A stretch of DNA of 64,000 bases from an uncultured Lachnospiraceae bacterium. Lineage in GTDB: Bacteria; Bacillota; Clostridia; Lachnospirales; Lachnospiraceae. The notes under the pieces are model-generated. The model did not search any database and was not told the origin of the DNA. It saw nothing but the letters and a program-made list of their open reading frames with translations. Positions 54,277-62,758 of this stretch are shown here, piece by piece. Made by a program: the position numbers and the translations under genes. Numbering within the stretch: position 1 is the first letter of the stretch; each line of letters begins with the position of its first letter. Location of the stretch: NCBI GenBank assembly GCA_910577165.1, contig CAJTLX010000009.1, forward strand, positions 1-64,000, given 5' to 3'.

Positions 54277-54320
54277 GAATTGCTGCAAAAGGAAATCCTT
54301 TGCAGCAGTTCTTTTTTTGT
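54277..54320 (+). terminator. Intrinsic terminator
   Basis: GCTGCAAAAGGA pairs with TCCTTTGCAGC (one bulge), followed by TTCTTTTTTT. It ends the secreted-protein transcript. Confidence 0.9.
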
Positions 54321-54399
54321 ATATTTTTTTTATTTTCCGAAAAACTAAGCGCAGGACAAATAAAATGCGTATGAGCCGTATGGCAAAAGGAGAAGGAAA

Positions 54400-54558
54400 A
54401 TGAAAAAAGCAGTGTGGTTTACTGGAATTTTTGTAATTGTATCCGTATTGATTATTGGCTGTTATCTGCTCTTTTTTCGGGAGAAAAACAGTGAGATGCC
54501 GGAGGGAACCTTTGTGAGGACGGAAGGGATGTGGAGAGAATGGCAGCGGAGCGCGTGA
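54400..54558 (+). CDS. 52-aa single-pass membrane peptide coupled to spoVAA
   Basis: An ATG with AGAAGGA upstream opens a 52-codon frame. It has one hydrophobic segment (VWFTGIFVIVSVLIIGCYLLFF) and a charged C-terminal tail. The last 19 codons overlap the start of spoVAA, so translation is likely coupled. It could be a signal-anchor remnant or a genuine small membrane partner. No family was recognised. Confidence 0.65.
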   Translation: MKKAVWFTGIFVIVSVLIIGCYLLFFREKNSEMPEGTFVRTEGMWREWQRSA

Positions 54559-55172
54559 TCTATATCAAGGCGGAACAGGCAACCGTTGTGACGAACGCAA
54601 AAGTCTATCTGGAAGATGTGGTGACAATGACCGGAATGGACAAAAAGAAGATTCATGAACTTGGGCGTGAGATACTCTTTGCAATCCCGGATAAACAGAC
54701 AAAGCAGAAATATATTTTTTCCGTATTAAAAGTGATTGAACTGATCCAGAAAAAATACCCGGAGATCGTAGTGTTCAATGCGGGGGAAACGGATTTTATT
54801 GTGGAGTACCAACCACCCGGAAAAAAACAAAAATGGCTGGGATATGTCAAAATTATTTTTGTCTGTTTTGCGGTGGCAATCGGTTCTGCCTTTACGATTA
54901 TGACCTTTAATCAGGATGCAAGTGTGGCGGATATTTTTTCTAAGATATACCGTATTTTTACAGGTGAGGAAGCGGGGGAGCCAGGACTTTTGGAACTTGG
55001 CTATTGTATTGGACTTCCTTCGGGTATTATTATTTTTTTCAATCATTTTTCCCATCTGAAAATGAGTTCGGATCCAACACCACTTGCGGTGCAGCTGCGC
55101 CTCTATGAGAAGGATGTCAACGATGCCATTATAAAGACGGCGGAGAGGGAGGAGAAAACGATCGATGTTTAG
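54540..55172 (+). CDS. spoVAA: Stage V sporulation protein AA
   Basis: The protein is 210 aa from the ATG at 54540; a GTG at 54531 is a second choice. An external or cytosolic N-terminal domain (MAAERVIYIKAEQ... KVYLEDVVTMTG, to about 95) is followed by two membrane segments, about 100-120 (KIIFVCFAVAIGSAFTIMTF) and about 155-175 (LGYCIGLPSGIIIFFNHF). This is the SpoVAA layout. SpoVA proteins move dipicolinic acid into and out of the spore. It overlaps spoVAB by 8 nt. Confidence 0.88.
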   Translation: MAAERVIYIKAEQATVVTNAKVYLEDVVTMTGMDKKKIHELGREILFAIPDKQTKQKYIFSVLKVIELIQKKYPEIVVFNAGETDFIVEYQPPGKKQKWLGYVKIIFVCFAVAIGSAFTIMTFNQDASVADIFSKIYRIFTGEEAGEPGLLELGYCIGLPSGIIIFFNHFSHLKMSSDPTPLAVQLRLYEKDVNDAIIKTAEREEKTIDV

Positions 55173-55596
55173 GGAATGGTGCGTGCAGGCAGCACTTTTA
55201 GTAACTGGTATTTGCAGCGGTGCCCTTGTGGCAGCGGGAATGTTTGCATTCGTCACCATGATCGGAGTGGTAACCCGTATGGCGGCATATACAAAAAGTA
55301 TTCGCCATGTTCTCCTGTACGAGGATTTGGTCGTGCTTGGCGCGGCAGTGGGAAATGTACTATTCTTGTATGAGCCGACATTTTCTCTGCCGGATAGAGG
55401 GGCGATTCTCCGGCTGATCCTTGGATTTTTTGCCGGGATCAATGTCGGATGCCTTTCCATCGCCCTGGCAGAGCTGCTCAATGTGGTGCCGATCTTTGCA
55501 AGGCGAATTAAATTAAATCGTGGGCTGACAGCATTTGTATTAACATTCGCGCTTGGTAAATTTGTCGGAGCAGTAATTGACTTATTTCTTAATTAG
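55165..55596 (+). CDS. spoVAB: Stage V sporulation protein AB
   Basis: The protein is 143 aa with four predicted membrane segments: GICSGALVAAGMFAFVTMIGV, a second near 50-65, LILGFFAGINVGCLSIALAEL and the last near 118-138. The GALVAAGMFAF and FAGINVGCLSIALAE motifs are typical of SpoVAB. It overlaps spoVAA by 8 nt, and its partner in the membrane is SpoVAA. Confidence 0.9.
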   Translation: MFREWCVQAALLVTGICSGALVAAGMFAFVTMIGVVTRMAAYTKSIRHVLLYEDLVVLGAAVGNVLFLYEPTFSLPDRGAILRLILGFFAGINVGCLSIALAELLNVVPIFARRIKLNRGLTAFVLTFALGKFVGAVIDLFLN

Positions 55597-55694
55597 GTGG
55601 GAGAAAAGCCACACATAGGGAACAGGAAAAACAGCAGATCAAGCGGTGATGGTAAAATAAAAGCCGCACGTACAGGAAAGATAGGAGGAAGACT

Positions 55695-56240
55695 ATGGCA
55701 GATCCAGAACAGAAAGCGAAGGAGTTACAACAGAAGATGAAGCCGGAGGACAGGGCATTGGCAAAGGAGGCACTTAAAGAAACTGATCCGAAAGTGCGGG
55801 ACAAAATTTATAATCAGTATGTAAAAAAGGCCACACCCAAACGGAGTATGCTTGGAAACATCGCAAAAGCCTATCTGGTTGGCGGTCTGATCTGTGTGCT
55901 TGGGCAGGGGCTTTCAAATCTTTATCAGTCCTTTGGGTTGGAAAAGGAAGTGGCCGCATCCTACACGACATTAAGTCTAATCTTTTTGTCGGTATTGACC
56001 ACAGGACTTAACTGGTATCAGCGGCTTGCCTGCTTTGCGGGGGCGGGCAGTGTGGTGCCAATCACAGGTTTTGCCAATTCTGTGGCAGCACCTGCAATTG
56101 AGTTTAAACAGGAGGGATGGGTATTTGGCGTTGGATGTAAAATATTTACAATTGCGGGTCCTGTCATTCTCTACGGAATTATTTGCAGCTGGCTTCTGGG
56201 GCTGATCTACTGGATTGGCGGTCAGCTCAATATTTTTTAA
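55695..56240 (+). CDS. spoVAC: Stage V sporulation protein AC
   Basis: The protein is 181 aa with AGGAGGA upstream. A charged N-terminal region (to about 52) is longer than in B. subtilis. Membrane segments begin with KAYLVGGLICVLGQGL and include the family block AGAGSVVPITGFANSVAAPAIEFKQEGWVFGVG. SpoVAC is a channel component for dipicolinic acid release. The spoVAD and spoVAE genes that normally follow are absent; the next gene is spoVAF. Confidence 0.95.
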   Translation: MADPEQKAKELQQKMKPEDRALAKEALKETDPKVRDKIYNQYVKKATPKRSMLGNIAKAYLVGGLICVLGQGLSNLYQSFGLEKEVAASYTTLSLIFLSVLTTGLNWYQRLACFAGAGSVVPITGFANSVAAPAIEFKQEGWVFGVGCKIFTIAGPVILYGIICSWLLGLIYWIGGQLNIF

Positions 56241-56259
56241 GGGGGAGGAGAGTTCGAAA

Positions 56260-57738
56260 ATGAGTGAAGAAAATGCGGGCAAGATTCAAAACAAAAATGT
56301 GCAGCAGTGGCAGGGCGTACCCCTGGATGCCGCACTGACCAAAAATATGGAGCGTTTCGATGAGATCTTGCAGGTAAAGAAAAATTTTGATATTTTAAAG
56401 CGTGTATTTTTGATTGGGAAAAAGGAAGCCTGCTTTTATTTTATTGATGGATTCCATAAGGATATGACAATGCAAAAACTCCTTCAGTATTTTGGGGGAA
56501 TCACAGAGCAGGATACGCCGCAGACCATGGAGGAACTTTTACAAAAATATATGCCTTACGGGGAACTAGAGAAGGTAAAAGATGTGGATACACTGCTCGG
56601 CGCGATTCTCTCAGGAAAACCAGCACTCTTTATCGATGGGTTTTCGGAGGCACTTACCATTGATTTTCGTGATTACCCGGCAAGAGGAGTAACTGAGCCG
56701 GACAAGGACAAGGCTATGCGCGGCTCAAAGGATGGTTTTGTGGAAACTTTAGCGTTTAATACTGCACTGATTCGCCGCCGTATCCGCACGCCACAATTTA
56801 CTATTGAAATGATGTCCGCGGGCAAGAGTTCGCGCACCGATATTGCGGTCTGTTATATGGAAGATCGCGTGGATAAAAAATTTCTGCAAGTGGTAACCGA
56901 TCGGATCAAAAGTATCTCGGTGGACGCGCTGACGATGAATCAACAGAGTCTTGCGGAGAGTATGTTCCACACAAAATGGTTTGACCCCTTCCCGAAATTT
57001 AAGTACACTGAGCGTCCGGACAGTGCCGCCGCCTGTATTTTGGAGGGCAGTATTGTGCTGTTAGTGGATAATTCTCCGTCGGCAATGGTACTCCCGGCAA
57101 GTATTTTCGATATTGTCGAGGAGGCAGACGACTATTATTTCCCTCCGGTCACAGGAACTTATCTGCGCTTATCGCGTATTATTATTGATTTTTTGGCGAT
57201 TATTCTGACTCCTCTGTTTTTGCTTTTAACCGAATATCCGGAGTATGTGCCAAAGGGATTTGAGTTTATTGCGATCAAGGAAACCATGAATATTCCGCTG
57301 ATCTGGCAATTTTTAATTCTGGAATTTACCATTGATGGTCTGCGGCTCGCCTCAATCAATACGCCAAATATGTTGAGTACGCCACTCAGTGTGGTGTCCG
57401 GTCTTGTGATTGGAGAGTTTACTGTCAGCTCCGGTTGGTTTAATGCGGAGGCGATGATGTATATGGCATTTGTGGCGATCGCAAACTACACACAGGTCAA
57501 CTTTGAACTTGGATATGCACTGAAATTTATGCGGATTATCACATTGCTTCTTACTGCCTGGTTCGGGATCTGGGGCTTTGCGGGAGGGCTTTTGTTCGCG
57601 TTAATCTGCATTTGCTTTAACAAGACAATCGCCGGAAAGAGCTATATTTATCCGCTGATCCCATTTAGCTTTCGCGAGCTTTCGCGCCGGGTTTTCCGCG
57701 TTTCGCTCCCGGCAAGTGAGAAGAGGAGGAAAAACTAG
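56260..57738 (+). CDS. spoVAF: Spore germination protein SpoVAF (GerA family)
   Basis: The protein is 492 aa from the ATG at 56260 (GGGGGAGGAG upstream). The soluble N-terminal region (to about 285) contains GRSSRTDIAVCYMEDR-type sequence (here GKSSRTDIAVCYMED) and ILEGSIVLLVDNSPSAMVLPASIFD. The C-terminal half has membrane segments with the GerA-family block NTPNMLSTPLSVVSGLVIGEF. The protein promotes germinant signalling with the Ger receptors. The end, RRVFRVSLPASEKRRKN, is basic. Confidence 0.92.
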   Translation: MSEENAGKIQNKNVQQWQGVPLDAALTKNMERFDEILQVKKNFDILKRVFLIGKKEACFYFIDGFHKDMTMQKLLQYFGGITEQDTPQTMEELLQKYMPYGELEKVKDVDTLLGAILSGKPALFIDGFSEALTIDFRDYPARGVTEPDKDKAMRGSKDGFVETLAFNTALIRRRIRTPQFTIEMMSAGKSSRTDIAVCYMEDRVDKKFLQVVTDRIKSISVDALTMNQQSLAESMFHTKWFDPFPKFKYTERPDSAAACILEGSIVLLVDNSPSAMVLPASIFDIVEEADDYYFPPVTGTYLRLSRIIIDFLAIILTPLFLLLTEYPEYVPKGFEFIAIKETMNIPLIWQFLILEFTIDGLRLASINTPNMLSTPLSVVSGLVIGEFTVSSGWFNAEAMMYMAFVAIANYTQVNFELGYALKFMRIITLLLTAWFGIWGFAGGLLFALICICFNKTIAGKSYIYPLIPFSFRELSRRVFRVSLPASEKRRKN

Positions 57739-57771
57739 AGCGGAGAGGAGTTTTTTCTGTGCTATTCTCTC

Positions 57772-57800
57772 TTTACCTTTCTGGCAAATTGTGGTATACT
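57772..57800 (+). promoter_or_regulatory. Promoter of deoD-cdd
   Basis: -35 TTTACC (57772-57777), 17-nt spacer and -10 TATACT (57795-57800). Confidence 0.7.
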
Positions 57801-57830
57801 TTTCAAATAAGAGCGGAAAGGGGGAGTTTT

Positions 57831-58553
57831 ATGGCAAATTTAATACCAACACCGCACAATGCGGCCGGGGAGGGTGAGATTGCAAAGACTGTGCTGATGC
57901 CAGGAGATCCGCTGCGCGCAAAATATATTGCGGAACATTATCTTACGGATATTGTCTGCTTTAACGAGGTGCGCAATATGTTGGGATTTACGGGAAATTA
58001 TCACGGGAAGCGACTTTCCGTGATGGGCGGGGGGATGGGGATGCCCTCGATGGGAATTTACAGCTATGAACTCTACCATTTTTACGGGGTAGAAAATATT
58101 GTCCGCATCGGCTCAGCAGGAGGATTTTCTGACTCGGTGAATGTGCGGGATATCGTGGTTGGTCTATCGACATCGACTAACTCGAATTATGCCGCGCAGT
58201 ACAAGCTGCCCGGAACGATCGCACCGACGGCGGATTTCTCGTTGGTGGAGTGTGCAGTGGCGGCTGCGAGAAAGAAAAATATCCCGGTGAAAGTCGGAAA
58301 TATCCTCTCTTCAGATACTTTCTATTCGGCGGACAATACGGCAAATGATCTCTGGAAGGCGATGGGGGTTCTCTGCGTGGAGATGGAGGCAGCAGCTTTG
58401 TACTTAAATGCGGCGTATGCGAAAAAGAAGGCACTCTGTCTGCTCACGATCTCGGATCATCTCTACACTGGCGAGGCACTTTCTGCCGCGGAGCGTCAGA
58501 CTTCTTTTCACGAGATGATGGAGATCGCGTTAGAGGTGGCAGAACGTCAGTAA
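57831..58553 (+). CDS. deoD: Purine-nucleoside phosphorylase DeoD
   Basis: The protein is 240 aa from the ATG at 57831 (AAAGGGGG upstream); a longer frame from 57759 runs through the promoter. It begins with PTPHNAAGEGEIAKTVLMPGDPLRAKYIAE and has the family block GMGMPSMGIYSYELYHFYG, EMEAAALY, and the catalytic aspartate in ISDHLYTGE. It splits purine (deoxy)nucleosides with phosphate. It is followed by cdd, forming a nucleoside-salvage pair. Confidence 0.96.
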   Translation: MANLIPTPHNAAGEGEIAKTVLMPGDPLRAKYIAEHYLTDIVCFNEVRNMLGFTGNYHGKRLSVMGGGMGMPSMGIYSYELYHFYGVENIVRIGSAGGFSDSVNVRDIVVGLSTSTNSNYAAQYKLPGTIAPTADFSLVECAVAAARKKNIPVKVGNILSSDTFYSADNTANDLWKAMGVLCVEMEAAALYLNAAYAKKKALCLLTISDHLYTGEALSAAERQTSFHEMMEIALEVAERQ

Positions 58554-58574
58554 TTTTTGTTAAGGAGGATTTTT

Positions 58575-59087
58575 ATGGGGGAAGAAACAACAAAAAATGT
58601 TCCAGTATGTCAGAAAAAAGGAGAGTTGGCACCGTTTGCCGGGGCACTGCCCCCGTCGCGGGACACGATAAGCGATCTGCTTTGCCGGGAGTTAATTGCC
58701 GCCGCAGAGAAGGCGATGAGCCGCGCCTACGCGCCGTACTCCAATTTTTTTGTGGGTGCCGCACTGCTCGCCACAGGAAAGAAGGTATTTACCGGCTGCA
58801 ATATTGAGAATGCGGCTTTTACGCCGGGGATCTGTGCGGAGCGCGCTGCATTCGCCAAGGCGGTAAGTGAGGGAGAGAGAGAGTTTACCGCGATCGCCGT
58901 TATCGGCGGAAAGAATGGGATCCCCAAGGATTATACTGCGCCGTGCGGTGTGTGCCGCCAGGTGATGGCAGAGTTTTGTGACCCACAAAAATTTTATATT
59001 ATTCTGGCACGCTCGCAGGATGATTATTGGCTCTATCGTCTGGACGAGTTGTTTCCGATGGGATTTTCGCCGAAAAATTTATCTTAG
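58575..59087 (+). CDS. cdd: Cytidine deaminase with N-terminal extension
   Basis: The protein is 170 aa from the ATG at 58575, preceded by TAAGGAGGA. The zinc site is complete: Cys87-Ala-Glu89 (CAERAAF) and Cys124/Cys127 (PCGVCRQVM). It also carries YAPYSNFFVGAALL and FTGCNIENAAF. Typical enzymes are about 130-140 aa; the first ~38 residues here are an extra, low-complexity, partly acidic segment. It converts cytidine and deoxycytidine to uridine and deoxyuridine, and is 21 bp downstream of deoD. Confidence 0.95.
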   Translation: MGEETTKNVPVCQKKGELAPFAGALPPSRDTISDLLCRELIAAAEKAMSRAYAPYSNFFVGAALLATGKKVFTGCNIENAAFTPGICAERAAFAKAVSEGEREFTAIAVIGGKNGIPKDYTAPCGVCRQVMAEFCDPQKFYIILARSQDDYWLYRLDELFPMGFSPKNLS

Positions 59088-59115
59088 TGCAGAATGAGAA
59101 AGGACGAAATTTTTT

Positions 59116-59658
59116 ATGAGCAAATCCATTTTCACAATGAGCGCGGCGCAGCGTTTAAAGGCGCAGGAAAAGCAGTCGAGAAGATTTGACCGCGCGGTGA
59201 ACAAAAAATTTAAGCAGATGAAGAAGGCATGGAAGAAAAAAATAGCGGGCAAGGTAGTAAAGGGAGTTGCATTTGTGGCGACTGCTGCCGTAGCGGGCGC
59301 GGTTGTCGGCAAGGTAAAAGAGGTGGTAAAGACAAAGAGCGGGGACGAACTGCGCGAGATGGCGACAAAGATCAAGATAAAATTTGAGGAGAAAAGGGCA
59401 GCGAAGAAATCTGCGGCGGCAGACGCAGTAAAAACGGGAGCGGATCTTGGAGCGGGCGTGGCAAATATGGATGGAGTGACCGCGGCAGCAGCGGCGAATG
59501 AAGCAGGAGAGAAAATGTCGGGAACCGTTAATGTGGGGACAGATATGGATGGTGTAGTAGCGGCGGGGGAGGAAATACATGAGTCCGTAGTAGCGGCAAA
59601 TACTGAGGAAGAGATTCAAGCGAAAGCGTCAGATTCGGCGGATAGCGCGGCAGAGTAA
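59116..59658 (+). CDS. Ala/Lys-rich protein with one hydrophobic segment, unknown
   Basis: The protein is 180 aa. The first 45 residues are strongly basic (KQSRRFDRAVNKKFKQMKK). A hydrophobic, alanine/valine-rich segment at about 50-66 (VAFVATAAVAGAVVGKV) may be a membrane helix. The C-terminal half is alanine-rich and acidic, with two related MDGV segments (ANMDGVTAAAAANEAGE, TDMDGVVAAGEE). It lies 28 bp downstream of cdd and 5 bp upstream of the next gene. No family was recognised. Confidence 0.6.
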   Translation: MSKSIFTMSAAQRLKAQEKQSRRFDRAVNKKFKQMKKAWKKKIAGKVVKGVAFVATAAVAGAVVGKVKEVVKTKSGDELREMATKIKIKFEEKRAAKKSAAADAVKTGADLGAGVANMDGVTAAAAANEAGEKMSGTVNVGTDMDGVVAAGEEIHESVVAANTEEEIQAKASDSADSAAE

Positions 59659-59663
59659 TCAAG

Positions 59664-61379
59664 ATGAAGAATTGGAAGAAGATATGCCGGGGAAAAATAG
59701 GAAAATGGTGCTTGGGAATACTTCTGTTTTCTATTTTTGCAGGTTTTTTAGATCTTGGGGAGGGAAGGGAGTTTATAGCGGCAGACCCGGAAAAAGAGAT
59801 GTTTTTTACTCTGGCTAAGGAGGAGGAAGACTATCTAAATGGTCTGCGCGCTACTCCGCTCTCCCTTGGCATTTGTGAAGAAAAGATGTGGGCGGAGGGC
59901 GAGTCAGGATATGGTCTGGTCGCTCCTCTTTTGGATGTGTTGCGCTATGAGTTCGGGTTAGAGATTGAGATTGTGCGGGGGACGTGGAAAAAAAATACCG
60001 CGGCATTATCGGCGGGAAAACTGGATTTCTTATTCGGGGTTCCCGCCGTTTTGCCGGAGGAAAACTTGTATTTTAGTGAATGGCTGTATAAAAATCCCCA
60101 TGTGTTAATTGGTTATACAGGGGAAGAGGAAAAAGAAAATGAGCCAGAAGAAAATTTAAGTGAGAAACAAAATACGGCAAAGACCATTGTTGCCTATGTC
60201 ACAAAGAATCCTGCGTCCGAGATGATCTTGCCGCATCTTTCTAGTTTTTTGGATGAGGATACAGAGTTTTTCCCCTGCAAAAATGAGAGTGCGGTTTTTC
60301 GCGCGTTAAAAAATGGCAGTGTGGATTTTGGTCTTGTATCGGAGGACGCTTTGTTTTCTCGCTATCCGGCAGAGGATTTTTCTTTAATTTCCAAAATTTA
60401 CCAATACAGCAGTACCGCCACACTCGGCACAGCACAGGAAAAATATTGCTCTCTGCTTGAGATTTTGGATCGCTATCTTGATACGCAGGAGGGCGAGGGC
60501 TTGCGCGAGGCGATCGGTGCGCAACAGCAAAATATAAGGTGGGCGACGCTTAGAAAAAAGGAAGAAAAAATAATAAAGGAACTGCAAGGGCGCAGTGAAT
60601 CTCTTTTTTATGCGAAAGAGGGATTGGATACAGTGCCTTTTTTCTGGCAGGGGGATTTTGGTGAAATGGGGATATTGCCAGAATTTCTTGCTTTTGTAAA
60701 GGAAAGTGCAGGGCTTATCTTGAAAAGAGATTCCCGCAAGGGGGAAAACGCATTGCAGGCATTGGAGGATGGGGAAATACTCTTTGTTGCAGGGGTGCAG
60801 CTTTCTAGCGATCAGGATAAAGACTTTGTTCCCTGTCAAAAACAGCGGATTGTGCCAGTGATCCCGGTGGAGAAAACAGATTCGGAGGGAAGAAAACAGC
60901 AGGAGGAAATTGCGCGCCGCTACTGGGGCGCAGTTTCGGAACTGATGCCCCTTTTTAATGACACAGCCTTTGATGGGCATACAGTGGAATTTTCGGATGA
61001 GGAAGCTCTCTATCAGGCGATAGAAGAGGGAGAAATTGGTGGTATGCTGATTGCCAAAGAAAGTTTTGATGCAATGCTTTTATCGGAGGAATGCGCCTAT
61101 ACCATGGTTGAGGAAATTGCATTCCCGGTAAAGAGCGGGCTGAAATTTGCTGAGAGCGATCCGGGTGCGGAATTATTTTCGCGGCTATGGCAGTTCTACG
61201 AGTGCTTTTTGCTTGATATGGGAAAAATTGGAACCCCATATCAAATAGCATTGATTGAGATGGGAGAGAGAGAAACAAGGCTTCTTTTTGCCCTTAAAAT
61301 TGCGATCGCGGTCGCGGTTGTCTTTATGCTTTCCTTTCTTTTCGCTCTGCGCGCGGGGAAAAAACGAAAGAAGAAATAA
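59664..61379 (+). CDS. Membrane-anchored double solute-binding-domain protein, no output domain
   Basis: The protein is 571 aa. An N-terminal hydrophobic segment (about 12-29, WCLGILLFSIFAGFL) is a signal or anchor. Two type 2 periplasmic-binding-like domains follow: about 55-300 (YGLVAPLLDVLRYEFGLEIEIVRGTW, KLDFLFGVPAVLP, VDFGLVSEDALF) and about 320-530. A C-terminal transmembrane segment (about 540-562) ends in GKKRKKK. This is the input half of BvgS/EvgS-type sensors, with kinase or GGDEF parts missing. It probably signals through a partner or is a decayed sensor. The upstream gene is 5 bp away. Confidence 0.75.
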   Translation: MKNWKKICRGKIGKWCLGILLFSIFAGFLDLGEGREFIAADPEKEMFFTLAKEEEDYLNGLRATPLSLGICEEKMWAEGESGYGLVAPLLDVLRYEFGLEIEIVRGTWKKNTAALSAGKLDFLFGVPAVLPEENLYFSEWLYKNPHVLIGYTGEEEKENEPEENLSEKQNTAKTIVAYVTKNPASEMILPHLSSFLDEDTEFFPCKNESAVFRALKNGSVDFGLVSEDALFSRYPAEDFSLISKIYQYSSTATLGTAQEKYCSLLEILDRYLDTQEGEGLREAIGAQQQNIRWATLRKKEEKIIKELQGRSESLFYAKEGLDTVPFFWQGDFGEMGILPEFLAFVKESAGLILKRDSRKGENALQALEDGEILFVAGVQLSSDQDKDFVPCQKQRIVPVIPVEKTDSEGRKQQEEIARRYWGAVSELMPLFNDTAFDGHTVEFSDEEALYQAIEEGEIGGMLIAKESFDAMLLSEECAYTMVEEIAFPVKSGLKFAESDPGAELFSRLWQFYECFLLDMGKIGTPYQIALIEMGERETRLLFALKIAIAVAVVFMLSFLFALRAGKKRKKK

Positions 61380-61403
61380 AACCTAAAGAAAACTTTAGGT
61401 TTT
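61378..61403 (+). terminator. Hairpin terminator
   Basis: AAAACCTAAAG pairs with CTTTAGGTTTT around AAAA, overlapping the stop codon of the preceding gene. Confidence 0.8.
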
Positions 61404-61480
61404 CATAAGAACCCTCTTTAGATATGTGATTTATACTCTGGAAATAGAAACAGAGATAAATCGCATATGGAGGGAAAATC

Positions 61481-62031
61481 ATGTTTCAATTTTTTTTAGA
61501 ATTTATCAAGCACCCAAAGAAGATCGGTGCGGTAGCACCAAGCGGGAAGGCACTGGCAAAAAAATGATGAAGCCAATTCAATTTGAACACGCCCATTGTA
61601 TTGTGGAATATGGTTCGGGGATGGGGTCTTTTACGAGGGAATTGATCAAAAGAAAAAATCCCGATACAAAACTTTTTTTGATCGAGAACAATTCAGTTTT
61701 TTATCGCAGGCTAAAAAGAGAATTTGGTGAAAAAGAGGGAGTTTTTCTTATTTTTGACAGCGCGGAAAAAATCAATACATACCTGAAAAAATATGGTGTG
61801 GACACTGCGGATTATATTGTTTCCGGATTGCCATTTACCTCCCTGCCCGCAGGCGTGTCAAAAAATATTATGGAAGCCACGCAGAGGGCGATAGGCAGGA
61901 GGGGAAAATTTATTACTTTTCAGTACAGTATGGCAAAACGGAAATTTTTTTCAAGATATTTTGTAATTGTGGGGCGGCTGTTAGAATTTAAAAATCTCCC
62001 GCCTGCCTATGTTCTTGTAATGAGGAATTAA
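61481..62031 (+). pseudogene. Frameshifted SAM-dependent methyltransferase (phospholipid N-methyltransferase-like)
   Basis: The ATG at 61481 (AGGGAAAATC upstream) opens MFQFFLEFIKHPKKIGAVAP and continues to SGKALAKK, then meets TGA right after a run of seven A (61558-61564). One more A would join it to the MMKPIQFEHAHCIVEYGSGMGSFTREL frame, which continues to 62031. The combined protein would be about 183 aa, with SAM motif I VEYGSGMGSFT. The N-terminal part resembles PmtA-type or rRNA-adenine-dimethylase-like methyltransferases (PSxxLAKKM). The break could be a sequencing error in the A-run, a real mutation or slippage-corrected expression. Confidence 0.8.
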
Positions 62032-62058
62032 GGGAGCTTTGCGGGAGGAGAAAAGAGA

Positions 62059-62758
62059 TTGGAATATGAAAATAATGAATATATTTTAATTGTTGATGAT
62101 GATAAAGATATCCGCAATTTGCTTGGAATTTATCTGGAAAATGAGGGATACAAATATATTAAATGTGACAGTGCGCAGCGCGCGCTTGAAGTGTTAGAGG
62201 AATACCGGATTGCATTGATTCTGCTTGATATTATGATGCCGGGGATGGATGGATGGGATATCCGCGTGCTTAAAAATTCGGCAGAGTGCTAAAATGCCAA
62301 TTATTTTTATGTCCGCAAAAGCGGAGGATATGGATATTGTACAGGGGCTGACCGCGGGCGGCGACGATTATATTGTTAAGCCATTTCAGCCCATCCAGCT
62401 GCTTTCCAGAGTAAAAGCACAGCTTCGCCGCTATCGGCAGTACAATGATAACAATGATTCTGGAAAAAATTTACATTACAGAGAACTTAGCATGGACACG
62501 CAGAGTCGCCAGGTATGGGTGAATGGCAGGGAGATTCGCCTTACAATGAAAGAATATGAAATTTTACAGTTATTGCTGCTTAATAAAGGAATGGTGCTTT
62601 CCATCCCACAGATTTATGAGCGGGTATGGAGGGAGGAATTTTTGCATTCGGAAAATACTGTGATGATGCATATTGCAAATTTGCGAAACAAGATAAAAGA
62701 GGCAACGGAAGGGGAGGAATATGTTCAGACTGTGTGGGGAAGAGGATATAAACTATAG
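62059..62758 (+). pseudogene. OmpR-type response regulator broken by a GGAT-repeat frameshift
   Basis: The TTG at 62059 (GGGAGGAG upstream) starts YILIVDDDKDIRNLLGIYLENEG, with the acceptor Asp in LLDIMMPGMDG. The frame then shifts at GGATGGATGGAT (62243-62254). Removal of one GGAT restores MPGMDGISACLKIRQSAKMP. The second part (frame open from about 62249) has the receiver end (FMSAKAED, YIVKPF) and a complete winged-helix DNA-binding domain (QVWVNGREIRLTMKEYEILQLL, TVMMHIANLRNKIKE, VQTVWGRGYKL). The gene overlaps the histidine kinase by 38 nt. As written it cannot make a full protein. Confidence 0.85.

Noticed and set aside
54312..54350. TGTATA...AAAAACTA as a sigma-G promoter for the spoVA operon
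   Set aside because: It overlaps the terminator of the preceding gene and matches the -10 poorly.
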